From: Lumbricus rubellus
Taxonomy: Eukaryota; Annelida; Clitellata; Crassiclitellata; Lumbricidae
Length of the DNA: 64,000 bases
Direction of reading: 5' to 3'
Assembly (NCBI GenBank): GCA_945859605.1
Contig: OX243812.1
Location: forward strand, 50,139,262 to 50,203,261
Part shown: positions 37,271-49,200 of the stretch, one piece after another
Layout: every line of letters begins with the position of its first letter
Numbering within the stretch: the first letter of the stretch is position 1
Program-made: the position numbers and the translations under genes
Notes under the pieces: model-generated
What the model saw: the letters and a program-made list of their open reading frames with translations, nothing else
What the model was told of the DNA's origin: nothing
The model's database searches: none

Positions 37271-40200
37271 TCAGAGTTCGACGAATTGTACGAGGGAGGC
37301 AATTTTTACATGTCCATAGGCCAACGACTCCGACGAATTGAGTAGATATCGCTTATCATCATACGGAGAAAGCGCTGCTTTTCGAATTTCAACCGTGTGA
37401 AGGTCGTGTTTCTTACTTTGAATAACGCAAAATTTCGAGGATGTTGGCTTCTCGTTCAGTATACAGGCCCTATAGTCTGCATGGCGAATGCTATTTTTCA
37501 CAAACGCCTTCTTTATGCCCTTCGCCGTCTTCTTCTCCTTTTCGTTAGGCAAAAGCAAACTATACATTTTTGACCTCAACCCGCAAAATTCCAACACCGC
37601 GGCCCCGTTGCACTCGTCCTTAAACTTCCCAATTACCTTAGCGTTGGTGCTGCTGTGAAGGAAGTGCCCACAGGGGTAGTCTGAAGTGTCATATTCGTCT
37701 AAATTCTGTAACATGTCTTTGTACACGTCGTTTGTTTGAATGTGGTAGCAAAGGCTGTCCGTGTCCGTAAAAAGGAGTTTGCAAGCAGAGTCGTAGAGTG
37801 GAATTATATGTTCGTAGTGGAATTCATACATTTTTAATTTTGAAATGTCCAAAATGCACATGCCTGCATAGAGTGGCTTGTTCAAAAAAACGTTTGAATT
37901 TGTTAATTTTATGACTACCAAATCTTCGTTTATTATAGTGTACGATTCGAAATTTTGGTCGGGCAACAAATCTTTTCGCGCGCTTTCCACTCATGACTAA
38001 TTTGACGTTTAGGTGCTTTCTGTTATTTTGCATTGTTTTGCCGTATATTGAATTGTTCATAAGTTTGTAAAAGTCTTTTTCGAAGGAAGATTTGGCCACC
38101 TGCCGTTTGGACGTGTTGAAGTCGATATAGTTTTTCAACCATCGACTTTGTCGAAACTCGAGAATTTTGTGAATGTTAGTTAATTTCATCCCCATTTTCA
38201 GGTAGAATTGTAAATTGCGGTAGTGAACGACATACCGAGTCTTTGTCATTAGATTTGGTGTCAACTTTTCGACCACCGACCCAATTTTAGCCGAAATTTT
38301 CTGCGAAACGGATTTTGCGTAAGGAGATATCATCTCCGGTCGTATGTGCAGGCTCTCTGGAGCAAGGGGATAGTCGTTGTGCGCGTCGTGGAGATGTGAA
38401 GGGTACTCCAAGTCCACGTCCAACAAATAGCCCAAGTCGTCGTCAGTCTGTTTAGTGCTCAAGTCAAATTGATCAATTTCGTCCGTCTCTAAGAATCTAA
38501 ATTTGCCAGTCGGGAGCGGTTCGGACATGGCGTAACCGTACAGGTTGTTACAATCCAAGTACATGATGTAGCTATTTGGAATCTCAGGATCGTATCCTTG
38601 GGCGAGATACGGGTTATTCGCCTTTGCATATCGATTAGAAATCATGGAGACACCGCCTCTCATCCCCCGCTCCACAAAAAGGTATATGTCTGGATCTGTG
38701 ATAAGGTCCAACTCCACTTTTGTCATTCTCAAGCACGCGTCAAAACTAAGGCCGGGGCTGCTATAGTAGTGAAGCGCGTCAAGTCCGTAAAATTCCATAG
38801 ACATTTTACGAAAAGACTCAAACACATCAGCCAACAATACAACGTCCGTCTGCAAGTACAGGTCGTGATAGTCTTGCATAGTCTGCATGTCGAATGTCTG
38901 CCAAACCTGTTGGGCATAGTCGTAGTCAGTCTGTGAAATGTCTTCTTCAGTAAGTTTGCTATAGAAGCAGCCTTTCGGTCATTCTGCAGGCCGAAGTCAT
39001 ATATTCGTAGGGAAATACCCCCTTACGCAAAAGCAGTTTGTAATGTTCCGGAAAAAGCCGGCGCAAATGGCTGAATTTGGAATCTCCCTCTTTCGCCAAA
39101 TTTTTGACCAACACGTCCAAACCGCAGGTTAGAAATTGCAAAGAATCTAAAAATCGGATGTTATTCACTTCGAACGAAAGGTATTTTTCCATATTAGTGG
39201 CTATTACATTAATTTCTTCGCTCGCAAACTCCTTTGTCATGTGTTTCAAGATGAGATGAGAGTCGTAACCCTTAAGGTTGTGGAACACGACAGGAAGAAA
39301 ATAGTTGGGTGTTTTGTGTTTCTTTGACTTTGTAGGTTTTCGGAATTTCATTTTCAAGTTGCAGGGAGAGCAAAGAGCAGAAACAAAGTTACCAGTCATG
39401 TGACAGTGGTGTCGAACTTTGTTTTGGCCGGTCAAAGGCGTAGAGCAAGAAGGACAAGCAGTGCAAGAATCAAACTCTAGTCTCTGCTCCTGAGTAAGCG
39501 GTTTCATAGGTAGGTTGGTAGAAAGAATTTTGTTAATGCGCGTCTGTTCAGATTTTATGTGTGAAAAGAACTGGGACATGACGTCAGGGCCAGAATAGAT
39601 GTATGGTTTGTTGTCGTTCAAGTGTGGAAAAGAAGACACAGTTAGACAGCAGAACCCGCTGGGAGTATGTGTGTCGAGTATTTTGGTCGCGTTGGTGTTG
39701 GGGGCAGAGTCGTTTGGCGCCAAAAAGCTCTCGAAATCGGCGTACAGGACGTACGGAACAGGCATTTCATGCTGAGTGTTTGTGAATTTAAGTGTGGAAT
39801 TTTCTGGAGTGGGATACCGCACGGACTGAAGCCCATGTTTGCCGCATTCATCCATGTGCGCATATTTCCCAGCGGCAGTGGTGAAGCAGCAGAGGCAGTA
39901 TGGGCATGGGAAAGACCGCCCATTGTGAGAATTGCGAGTGCTTAAGAGAGCAGAAAGGTTTCGTATTGTGATGTAATGTCGCTTGTCCCCCTCATCAAGA
40001 AGCAAAAGATTGACAATGTGTTTTCTACCTCTGTGAGCACTTGCATAGAGAGGGGTAAATGTCTTGTCATCTGGGTTTGAATACATGACGTTTATGCTAT
40101 AGTCAGGATTCAGCCCCTCAAAAAGTGGAATTTGTTCGATTTTCATTGGAAAATTTAGCCCATCAGTTTCAAGTTCTCCCAGGTATCGCTTGTATATACT

Positions 40201-40591
40201 AACGCGCTGAGCATTATCTTTTTGGTAGTGGGAAACTGCAAGCACGTTGTATAGAAAGCAGAATTCATCCTCGTTGCGCAGATTCAGTGTTGCACATTTC
40301 CTGGCAATGTATTGCGGTGTAGGGATATAGCTGGAAGCACCTACAGGGTCGAAGACGGCATTGCAAAGCTTAAAATCAACCACCCCATTTACCGTCCAGC
40401 CGGAGCTTTGACTCGTAAACGTATCTACCAATTCGTCGATTCTTTGCACGGCCTCTTGCATCTGATCGGGTATCTGCGATGGATGTGTGAGTGTTGCTGG
40501 CACGGACTTGAAGTAGCCGATCGTCTGTGCTTCCCCGTCTGGTGTGGCTCGCTTGAAATCAACGTCGACCGCCACGAACCATTTCACCGGC
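37271..40591 (-). pseudogene. polB: Protein-primed DNA polymerase B of the compact Polinton, two frameshifts
   Basis: Three overlapping frames together cover a Polinton PolB. 40591-38959 has exonuclease motif I (YADFESFLAP), an endonuclease VII-like Cys/His insert (CPSC...HHCHMTGNF) and Exo II (FHNLKGYDSHLIL). 38959-37990 has Exo III (YHDLYLQTDVVLLADVF), Pol A (LDCNNLYGYAM) and Pol B (KLMNNSIYGKTM). 37990-37271 has Pol C (FTDTDSL). Frame breaks lie near 38965 (a small deletion) and near 37990 (one extra base). All catalytic aspartates are present. The exon begins after a strong acceptor (TTTCTTTAG at 40592-40600) in phase 2, so the true N-terminus comes from an upstream exon. It replicated the element from a terminal protein primer. 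Confidence 0.9.
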
Positions 40592-40689
40592 CTAAAGAAA
40601 TAGACATAGAAATAACTCACACTTTGTATATAGTATATAGGTTGCAAAAAGCCCAAGTCCTAAGAGCGCCGTGAAAATTTGTTCAAGTC

Positions 40690-40945
40690 CCAACAAAATG
40701 AAGACTTTTCTAAGTCCAACAATATTTTATAGAAGAATTTTCTAAGTTCAGTAGGATTTTAGCATAAAATTTTCTAAGTACAAAATGTAAGGGCGGTATT
40801 TTCTAAGTTCAGTATGATCTTAGCATAAAATTTTCTAAGTCCAAACAAAATGCAGAAATTTTCTAAGTACAAACACACTGTAAGAGCATAAGATTTTCTA
40901 AGTCCAGTAGGATTTTAGGCTAACATTTTCTAAGTACAAACAAAA
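40690..40945. promoter_or_regulatory. Array of ATTTTCTAAGT motifs
   Basis: About eight copies of (A)TTTTCTAAGT(A/C/T)CA occur at irregular 25-40 bp spacing between the zinc-finger gene's last exon and the PolB exon. Function unknown; candidates are an iteron-like binding array or decayed tandem duplications in an intron. Confidence 0.6.
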
Positions 40946-42253
40946 TTTGTATCTTGTACAAACCCTTCATCTCTGAACGTGTCTTCGAGGGTGCTGATCA
41001 TGCGCGACGATTCCGTCAGCAGCATGTTATGTACGTCTGTTGTCTGTGGCGCTGGAAACGACACGTCTATGAACGTATTCTGGGCGCTTGTCTTGATGTT
41101 TGGGTTGGTTTGCTTCTTGAAGCACGTGACGCAGAGGTCTTGCCCGGTCCTGAAGAAGCGCGAAGGCCGTCGGTTCTTACATTGAGGACACTCTCGCCTC
41201 AGCAAACAAACTTCGCAGAGATTGTTCGTCAGGTTCTGCTTGTACGATCGGCAAGATTCGCATCGAGCTAAAGGTTAACAACAACAACAAAATATTATGT
41301 TCACATTCTGTATATTCACAATAATAAAGTCAAAGGCTGTTAAAGTTCGCATGCTGTATACTGAATGTACAATGTTGAAAGTTGGTAGAATGCATATGAG
41401 CGCATCTGCTGTATGCAAAAGTTTGCAAAGGTACCAAGTTTGTAGGAACTTACTTGTCGAGTCGGGCTCTGCCGGGCTGCCTCTGCTGGGCCCGGGCGCC
41501 GCCGCCGGGCCGGAACCACCTTGTCGCTGGCCGCCGGTTTCCAACTTGTTGCGCTTTGCCGCACGGCTGGTGTTAGTGTCTGCCTTTCGTTTCAGTCCTA
41601 CAACATACATTATTTGACATGAATAAGCTGCTCCATTTTTAAATAAAGCAAGTATTTTAAACAAATATAAAATTTATAAAGTACAAATTTTTAAAGTTTG
41701 CAATTGAAAATAGCCAAAGTAAAAACTTACTCATTTCTCGAATTCTCGCCTTCAGTTGAATATCTTCCTTCAGCAATTGATCGAGGTCTGCATCGAGCTT
41801 GTTCGCTAGAAAACAAAAATACATAAGATTTGAGAGCTAGAAAAATACGTAACGCCTAAGACAGGTTACAAAGAATAAGAACTTTATTTACCCATTTTTG
41901 CTGTAGTTGTGTTGCAAAGAGCGCCTTAACGTGTTCGAAATTTCTATGCGCCAGAACGATCTTTTTATATCTACTTAATTTTTGTACCAATTAATTTTTG
42001 TTCTAATTACTTAGCTGTTCTTGCAGCCGCCAATGTATACTACTTTTTCAAAAAAGTGTTAAAGTCAAATGTTCTGTAGATCTCTTGGAAACAAAAACTG
42101 CTGTGTTTCAAACGTTCAGCACACCTCGTAGTTATAGACATGGGACTACTTTTTCACAAATTCCTACGCGAAAGTAGTTCCACATAGTTGTGTGTATGAC
42201 CGCGGAAGGATATGGCTGTGGAAGTGATGCGGTTCATACAATACAGGGCAAGT

Positions 42254-42299
<46 letters not shown>

Positions 42300-43654
42300 C
42301 ACACAGGAAGACATAAAAGTGTGTAACTTACTTGTTTGGGCGTTCTCTGGCAGCCGCCCGCCGCGGCCCTCTGCTGCTGTCGACGAAATATGCCTCGGGT
42401 GACTCTCTGCTGCTGTGGGCCTAGGATGGGGCGCCGACCCTGCCGCCGAAGTGGGATAATGGACTTCTACTGGGTCCGTGTTTTGGACTCCGCCATTGCT
42501 TTCATCCCGTTCTGTACCAGAAATTTGACGCGTGGTCAATATACGCAGGAAATATTCAAATGTTATTTGCTATAAAATAGTGAGGCCCTTCGCATTGTGT
42601 AAGTATAATTATTAATATTATTATTATTATTTTCTCAAGAAACCAAGAATTTTCTGCACAAAGCCGCAGCGCGTTAGAGTCTATATACCGCGTTCTACAG
42701 GGACGCCAGTCCCAAGTCAGTAAAAAGGAGGAGGGTGACGCTAAAAAGCTGCACTGCTAAGAATATACATACTCAATTGTTGAAGTCTTGCAAGAATACG
42801 CCGGTGTTTCTCCATTTCCTCAGATCTCTCAATTTCGTCTAGCATCTTCGACACTACAGAAAGAAATAATATTCATGCATAAGTTCAGCTGCGAGACTTG
42901 AGTCCTAGTTTCTTAAGCATGGGCGTCCGCAGCGGGACGCAAGGGGGCGCAAGTGCGTCCCCCTGGATTTTTCGCATAGTTGCACATAAATGAGATTATT
43001 TGGTTTTGATTGTTACAACGCAATTTTCAATTTGATTATATATCGATTCGTTCTACAAGTTGAACCTATAGGCTAGCCTATAATATAGGCCTATCTTTCT
43101 TTGGGCGCATAATGTGTAGGTAGGCTATGATTCTCTCGTGATAATACGGAAATTCAAACTGTCACCCAATAAATTTAGACCACGTGACAATTATTTAAAA
43201 GTTTCCGCCCCTCTAGAAAAATTCCTGCGGACGCCCATGTTCTTAAGTATTGATCTATAATAATTGGCCTACTGCGCATCGCCTCCTGCCGCTGCGATAA
43301 TTCTACGTATAATTATAATAATAGGCCAACTATGCAGCGTCTCCTGATGCTGCTATAATACTACACATAATAATTATGACAGCCTAATATTGCTACGCAT
43401 CTTTTCCTACTAGCGCCAGCATATAATAATTATAACAGCCTAATAATACTGCTACGCATCTTTTCCTACCAGCGCCAGACCTAGGACTTGACAAAGGCAG
43501 ATACGTGCTTCTATGACCACGATATTATAGACCTACGTAAAAATTTTGCTTGCAAAGAAATTTAATTTCTACAAGATAGTTACATCTAAGCGAAATTACT
43601 GCCTTGGCTGAAATTTAGAAGATAAAATATTGTAGCACACTCACTTGCAGACAT
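40930..43654 (-). CDS. Six-exon coiled-coil/zinc-finger protein of the compact Polinton
   Basis: Exons on the minus strand: 43645-43654 (ATGTCTGCAA), 42773-42853, 42332-42511, 41731-41805, 41454-41597, 40930-41267. All five introns are phase 1 with clean GT-AG sites, giving 828 bp (275 aa). The protein has a coiled coil (exons 2 and 4: ERSEEMEKHRRILARLQQL and LDQLLKEDIQLKARIREM), a Pro/Gly-rich middle, a bipartite basic signal (KRKADTNTSRAAKRNK) and four CxxC pairs (CESC, CEVC, CPQC, CVTC) forming a zinc-binding module. Not a family I recognise. Position upstream of PolB suggests a DNA-binding replication or transcription factor, or an N-terminal part spliced to PolB. Introns are unusual for Polintons. 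Confidence 0.65.
42259..42297. repeat. (GT)n microsatellite
   Basis: About 19 GT units in intron 3 of the zinc-finger gene, just downstream of its donor site. Confidence 0.95.
42918..43239. mobile_element. hAT MITE (322 bp) nested in compact Polinton
   Basis: The ends CATGGGCGTCCGCAG...CTGCGGACGCCCATG are flanked by a perfect 8-bp duplication TTCTTAAG (42910-42917, 43240-43247). It sits in intron 1 of the zinc-finger gene and contains host-style TAGGCCTAT words, unlike the surrounding Polinton. Confidence 0.92.
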
Positions 43655-43659
43655 GGCGG

Positions 43660-44560
43660 AACGAATGACTCGGAAGCGTCTGTAGACCCAGCGTGTTGTA
43701 CTCGAAATCGTCTGTAGAAGCGAGTTGTCGATTGTTGAGCGGCTGCAGCTGCTGATCTCGGATAAGGATTGAATATTTGCTGGCTGACGCCGAATTTTTA
43801 TACAGGATCGGAGACATACATGTCGCCATAATAAGGTTTGATGGTGCAAGAAGTTTGTTTGGACCGTCATCTGTGTTTGTTTGTCTCTCTTGATGGGGAT
43901 GGGCGTGCCTACTCTTGGCCGTTGTTATGACTACCAGGACCGGAGACATATATTTCCCAACAACGGGGTTTGGTGTTGCAAGATATTTGTTTGGCCATTC
44001 GTCTCTTAGTGTGCTTGTTTGACTGCCTTAGTATTCCTGGACAGGTCCAGACATGCATAGATGAGTAATGCTGCGGTTACTAAGTTACAAAGCGCCCGTG
44101 GTCGGAGGGCGGCGGAGGCAGATGGTCGGATGCGCATGACCACCCTCAGAATCCTTACAATAGCGTGAAAGGTTACAATTACGCTCGCGGGTCTGAGGAG
44201 ATAGATAATACTCGCTGTGTTGACCGCTTCTTTGAAGCTGGACACTTCATTGTTTTCACGCGAGATCTGAATGGCTCATATGCCTTTCAGCGGTATGTCT
44301 GTGGGTAGAGTGATGGGTACAGAGTGATAGAGATGCAGAGGCAGAGAAGGAGACATGGAAAGCCGTTGGTTTATTAATCAGTGTGTTGAAGGGTGATGTC
44401 TGGGCTTGGTGGGTTGTTGATTCGAATTCTTGCGCTGGCCGCGTACAAACTCCTGGCATACTGCGGAAGACAGTAAATGCCTGGTAATTAGCATAATATA
44501 TTAATAAATTATTATCATAATAGCCGACCCCTATTGCTCACAGATTCCTGGGATATCGCC
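43660..44560. other. 5' region of zinc-finger gene, no further gene seen
   Basis: Putative promoter and leader of the spliced gene. Frames here (for example 43641-43949) have no recognisable domain. Two similar GGAGACATA(C/T)AT stretches at 43810 and 43942 suggest a local duplication. Confidence 0.45.
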
Positions 44561-44978
44561 GCGCTCGCCGATTGGTCGCCGTTTCCTGGGATAGCGCCGC
44601 AGCTCGTGTGTGCTAGGTAATTAGCATATTAGCATAATAAATTAGGGTTCCTGGAAGCGCTACAAGCCGAGAAGGCGTGCCCTAGAAGCGCGCTAATGTT
44701 AGCCTATAGCCCATTGCCTAGACGCGCTAGTAGCCTAGGTAGGCGTGCCCTAGAAGTGCTAGTAGCCAGGTAGACCGTTCCTGGAAGTCGTCTACTAGCC
44801 TGTATGCTAATTAGGTATGACGTAATAGCCTAGCAGCCTGGGTGGGCGTGGCCTAGAAGCCCTAGAAGCCTAGGAGGCGTGGCCTAGAAGCCTAGAAGGC
44901 GCCGCCGGCGCGTTTCTTCGAAGTCGTCGCTGGCGACGTTCCTAGAAGTGATAGTCATACTCTCCTTCTCCCTCTACT
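44561..44978. repeat. Right terminal inverted repeat, compact Polinton
   Basis: Reverse complement of 36490-36900 with a few changes. Ends CCCTCTACT at 44978, followed by the GCTCTG duplication. Confidence 0.93.
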
Positions 44979-45639
44979 GCTCTGAACTGACTCAGCTCGT
45001 CCTTATATAACGTCGTCGAGCAATCGCTGTTTTGCATTGAAGAACAGGTGGAAGATTATAATCTGAACTTAAATGCCGCTTCTTGCTTTTTGAGAATATA
45101 TTTACTGGTCTTACGAAATAACTTGTTTTCTTTCTATCATTTCCATAGACAATTATTGTGGGTGGTTCGAATGTTTATGGACAAAATATTTTTTTCTTGA
45201 GTAACTGTTCGTAACAGCGGAGTAAAGTTGCCAATTTATTATAACAAGCACACAGTAAATATTTGGTAATTATTGTGCAACATCTTGAGGGTCCCCAAAG
45301 ACTGTGAAGTTTTTATATATGGGCCATGTGTGAATGCATTGGAAATCTTATGTATGTCATACATGAAAACGTCTTATATTAAAAGTTTAGCGTGTTAACA
45401 AATTATTGAGTATATTTCTATGCATGACTCATGTGTCTTTGCAGCAACGCTTTTAAAAGCAACATGACACGATAATCGATTTTTTTAATGTTGCCGTTAG
45501 CCTATCAATCGAGATTCTAAAAACCATGTTGTGATTTTACTCCACAAAATTTTATCGCTGCTAACGATTCCTAAATAAATAAGGAAAGTTAGCTAGTTAC
45601 AAAATAATATAATTATAATATAATATAATTTGTTTGTAT

Positions 45640-45830
45640 GTGCACTTTTTACAGCGCCCCTTCAAGCTCTTTACTCAGAGGCGCTCCCGAATGCAGAGCG
45701 GACACTGCATCGGAGTTTCACGCCGAAGCGCTGAGCAATTGTGAGTGAAAGACTTGCCCAACGTCCTTACGCGGCGAGGTGGATTCGAACATCGAACCTT
45801 CCGGTTCCAAGGCAACGACGCCACCACTGT
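45640..45830 (-). repeat. tRNA-derived SINE
   Basis: Minus-strand reading has a pol III B-box-like GTTCGAATCC (near 45780), then the module CTCCGATGCAGTGTCCGC and GAGCGCCTCTGAGTAAAG with GAAGGGGCGCTGTAAAA. Partners occur at 7120, 14050, 21850 and 34780. Confidence 0.7.
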
Positions 45831-45998
45831 TTGTATGTATGTATGTATGTATGTATGTATGTATGTATGTATGTATGTATGTATGTATGTATGTATGTAT
45901 GTATGTATGTATGCATGTATGTATGTATGTATGCATGCATGAATGTATGTTATGCATGTCTGAATGTATGTATGTATGTATGTACATGTATGTATGTA
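45831..45998. repeat. (TATG)n microsatellite, left part
   Basis: About 40 TATG units with slight degeneration. The large Polinton inserted into this array, and the other half lies at 61518-61591. Confidence 0.97.
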
Positions 45999-46152
45999 AG
46001 TAGAGGCCCAATAAGGCGTTTGGGACATTTGACCAATATAGCCTTGACCTTCGCCCATTTGACCAATATAGCCTTGACCTTCGCCCATTTGACCTATACA
46101 GCCTTAAAAATTGAGTGTCCGCGCAGTTTGAGCAATACTATGCTTACTTTTT
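45999..46152. repeat. Left terminal inverted repeat of large Polinton
   Basis: 154 bp, with one mismatch seen (GAGC/GACC near 46131) against the reverse complement of 61364-61517. It contains a 30-bp tandem unit (CATTTGACCAATATAGCCTT plus GACCTTCGCC) present about 2.5 times. Confidence 0.95.
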
Positions 46153-46239
46153 TAATTAGACGTCCGGCGTAAAAAGGTAAAAAAGTAAAAAAGTAAAAAA
46201 AAAATTTTCTCTGGCGTATATAAAATGACTGAAAAAATG

Positions 46240-46281
46240 GAATATACGGCTTGACCTAAAGACAAGAGATCCCAATATAAA
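46240..46281 (+). promoter_or_regulatory. PolB promoter/leader, mirrored at the right end
   Basis: AAAGACAAGAGATCCCAATATAAA runs directly into ATGG of PolB. The right-end SAP gene has AAAGACAAGATATCCCAATATAAA before its own ATGG (61312-61340, minus strand). A TATATAAA at about 46217 may be a TATA box. The short ATATAAA before ATG recurs in front of the HNH gene. Confidence 0.6.
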
Positions 46282-49200
46282 ATGGACTACTCATCGTATA
46301 ATCTGAAAGAATTACGACAAATTCCTAAACAGAGAGGACAAAGAGGATACTCGAGTTTGCGAAAAGCGGAACTCATAGCGTTCATATCGCAGGGAGATCG
46401 ACTAGGCGCTCGGGCTCAGGTCAACAAAACACCAGCGCATACTCCCGCCACTGTGCGAGAATTGCGAGAAATTGCAAAAAAGAGAGGTGTGCGAGGATAC
46501 TCAAGATTAGCAAAAGCGGAACTTACGGCATTCTTGACTACTACTTGGAAATTTTTGCACCCGGGGAAAAATAAAATAGTTTTTTCGGATTGGCTGACTA
46601 GCGAGATTAGTCGGTTACCTCCGCAAATAAAACCGCCCATTCATAGGTTCAAACTTCGAGAGACTGCGACGGCTATCAAAGGGTTTACAAAAAGATACAC
46701 GATCGACGGCGACAACAGGATCGATGTTGCAACTTTTCTCAAGGCTGTAAGACCGCAGGTAGTTAGGCTGCTAGGGAAAAATCGCGGGGCAAAAGTTCAA
46801 CTCGATCTCATGTGCGTAATGGAGAAAGTAGATATGAAAACCGGCGAAGTAGTAACAGCCGAGCCTAATTTCAAATCAAAGAGTGATATTATTTTAGAAG
46901 CAACAGATGTGAGGGAAATATATACCAACGCAGCGGATAAAATTAAGGAGAGCATGGCCAGTTTTCAAATGCGGGGGAGTAATTGGAGATTCAAAACCGT
47001 TTTGAAGTTGGATATCGATACAGTGGTATATAAACCATTGAAAGGAAGTTCTTATATTCCACTTCCAGATTATTTAGCGAATAAAAAGGCTATTATTAAT
47101 ATGAAGAACGAAGACGATGAATGCTTCAAGTGGTGTGTAACGCGAGCTGTAAACCCTGTCGAAGAACACCCGGAGAGAATTACGAAAGAATTAATTAGAC
47201 AGTCTGAGGAACTCAATTGGTCTGGTATTGAATTCCCAGTAGCAGCGGATGCTAATGTGCTGAGTAAGTTTGAGAGAAATAATAATATTAGTGTTAATGT
47301 TTTTGGTTACGAGAAAGATGTGAATATATTCCCACTATATATATCAAAGCATGTGAATGATAGGTGTGTAGAACTATTACTCATTTCTGATGAGGAAAAG
47401 AAGCATTATTGCTGGATCAAGAATTTTAACAGATTGCTAGCACTACGAACAGAAAAATCCCATAATTCAATGCACTATTGCAGAAGATGTTTAATCGGTT
47501 ACAGAAAAGTAGAATCGCTTCACAAACATACTGAGTATTGTTCGCAGCAGGACGTCCAAAAGATAGAACTTCCAGAACCTGGGACTATGCTAAGTTTTAC
47601 ACATCATTATAGAAAGATGCGTGTACCGTTTTTGTATTTTGCCGACTTTGAATCGTTCATCAAACCTATCGGTACATGTCAACCCGTTCCTAGCACGTCT
47701 TACACCAACAAGTATCAAAAACATACACCCAGCTCGTTTTGTTATCATTTGAAATGCTTCGACGATGATGTTTATTCCCAAGAGCCGGTGAGGTTTACAG
47801 CTGAAAACGAAGACGATGATGTTGCTCAGTTATTCATAGACTCTATCGAAGAAAATGTAAAACGAATATACAACGAGTTCAAATTCCCCAAGAAGATGAT
47901 ATTCGGCAAAACTGAACAGAAATGTTATGATGATGCTGTCAACTGCCATATCTGTGGGGGAGAGTTGCGTGAAGATCGAGTTCGAGATCACTGTCATTTG
48001 ACTGGAAAATTTAGAGGTGCCGCTCACAACCTATGTAATCTGAAATACAAAGTCCCCAAGTTCTTCCGCGTCGTATTTCACAATTTGACAGGTTATGACA
48101 GCCATTTATTTATCAAGAAATTACGAGGTGAACACGGCGAGAAAATCAAATGCATTCCCTGCAACGAAGAAAAGTATATCTCATTCAGCAGAGAGGTCGT
48201 CGTCGATAAGTTTGTAGACGGAGATGGAAAAGAGAGAGAAGTCAAGCGCGAATTATGTTTTATCGATAGTTTTAGATTCATGCCACATAGCCTCGACGCG
48301 TTATCGAAAAATCTTCAGAAAGACCAGTGCAAGAATTTAGGGGAATTTTTTGAGGGTGAGAAGTTGGATCTTTTACTCAGAAAAGGCGTTTACCCATATG
48401 ATTACGTCGACGGTGTTGAAAGATTAAACGAAACCGAATTGCCGCCGAAACATGCCTTCTATTCAAAACTAACCGATTCGGGCATCAGCGAAAAAGATTA
48501 CGCGCACGCGAAAACGGTATGGGACAAATTTGAATGCAAAACATTACGCCAATATCACGACTTGTACAATTTATCGGATGTTCTATTATTAGCGGATGTA
48601 TTTGAAAACTTTAGAGACGCCTGTATGAAGAACTACAACCTAGATCCTGCGTGGTATTATACTTCGCCTGGAGTTGCTTGGGACGCGGCGTTGAAGACGA
48701 CTGGTGTAGAGTTGGAGTTGTTGAGTGACTACGATATGTTGCTGATGATCAAGCAGGGAATACGAGGAGGCGTTAGCACGATTTCACATCGATACGCGAA
48801 GGCGAACAACGAGTACATGGGAGAAGCTTTCAATCCCACCCAGCATTCAGTATTCATTCCATACTTGGACGCGAACAACTTGTACGGATGGGCAATGAGC
48901 AAGCCGCTACCAACTCATGGGTTTGAATGGATGAACGATGACGAATTGAATGATTGGAGAAACATTACCGAACGAGATGGAGTGGGATGTGTGTTAGAAG
49001 TCGACTTAGAATATCCAAAGGAATTACACGACCTGCACAATGATTATCCTCTAGCCCCCGAGAGTGTAAAACCCGCGGGATCAAATGTGGCGAAACTCAT
49101 TCCAAACTTGAACGACAAAAAGAAGTACGTCGTTCATTACGGAAATTTAAAATTGTACGAACGTCTCGGATTGAAAATCGTAAAAATACATCGAGGAATA

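Larger units (their letters stand above)
36490..44978 (-). mobile_element. Compact Polinton/Maverick element (8,489 bp)
   Basis: The element has AG...CT termini, inverted repeats of about 410 bp and a perfect 6-bp target duplication GCTCTG (36484-36489, 44979-44984), the Polinton hallmarks. It encodes a frameshifted protein-primed PolB and a six-exon zinc-finger gene, both minus strand. I find no integrase, protease, packaging ATPase or capsid gene. The first 8 bp (AGTAGAGG) equal those of the full-size Polinton at 45999. Confidence 0.92.

Noticed and set aside
38598..38936. Plus-strand ORFs over PolB of the compact Polinton
   Set aside because: Antisense shadows of a conserved polymerase.
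40930..41205. Zinc-finger exon as in-frame N-terminus of PolB
   Set aside because: The PolB exon needs a phase-2 donor and none of good quality was found before the TAG at 40930; kept only as a possibility.
45760..45800. tRNA gene suggested by a B-box
   Set aside because: No matching A-box or cloverleaf; part of a SINE.
45675..46172. ORFs with Tyr-Ile-His-Thr or Val-Cys-Met-Tyr repeats
   Set aside because: Translation of the (TATG)n array plus the Polinton end.
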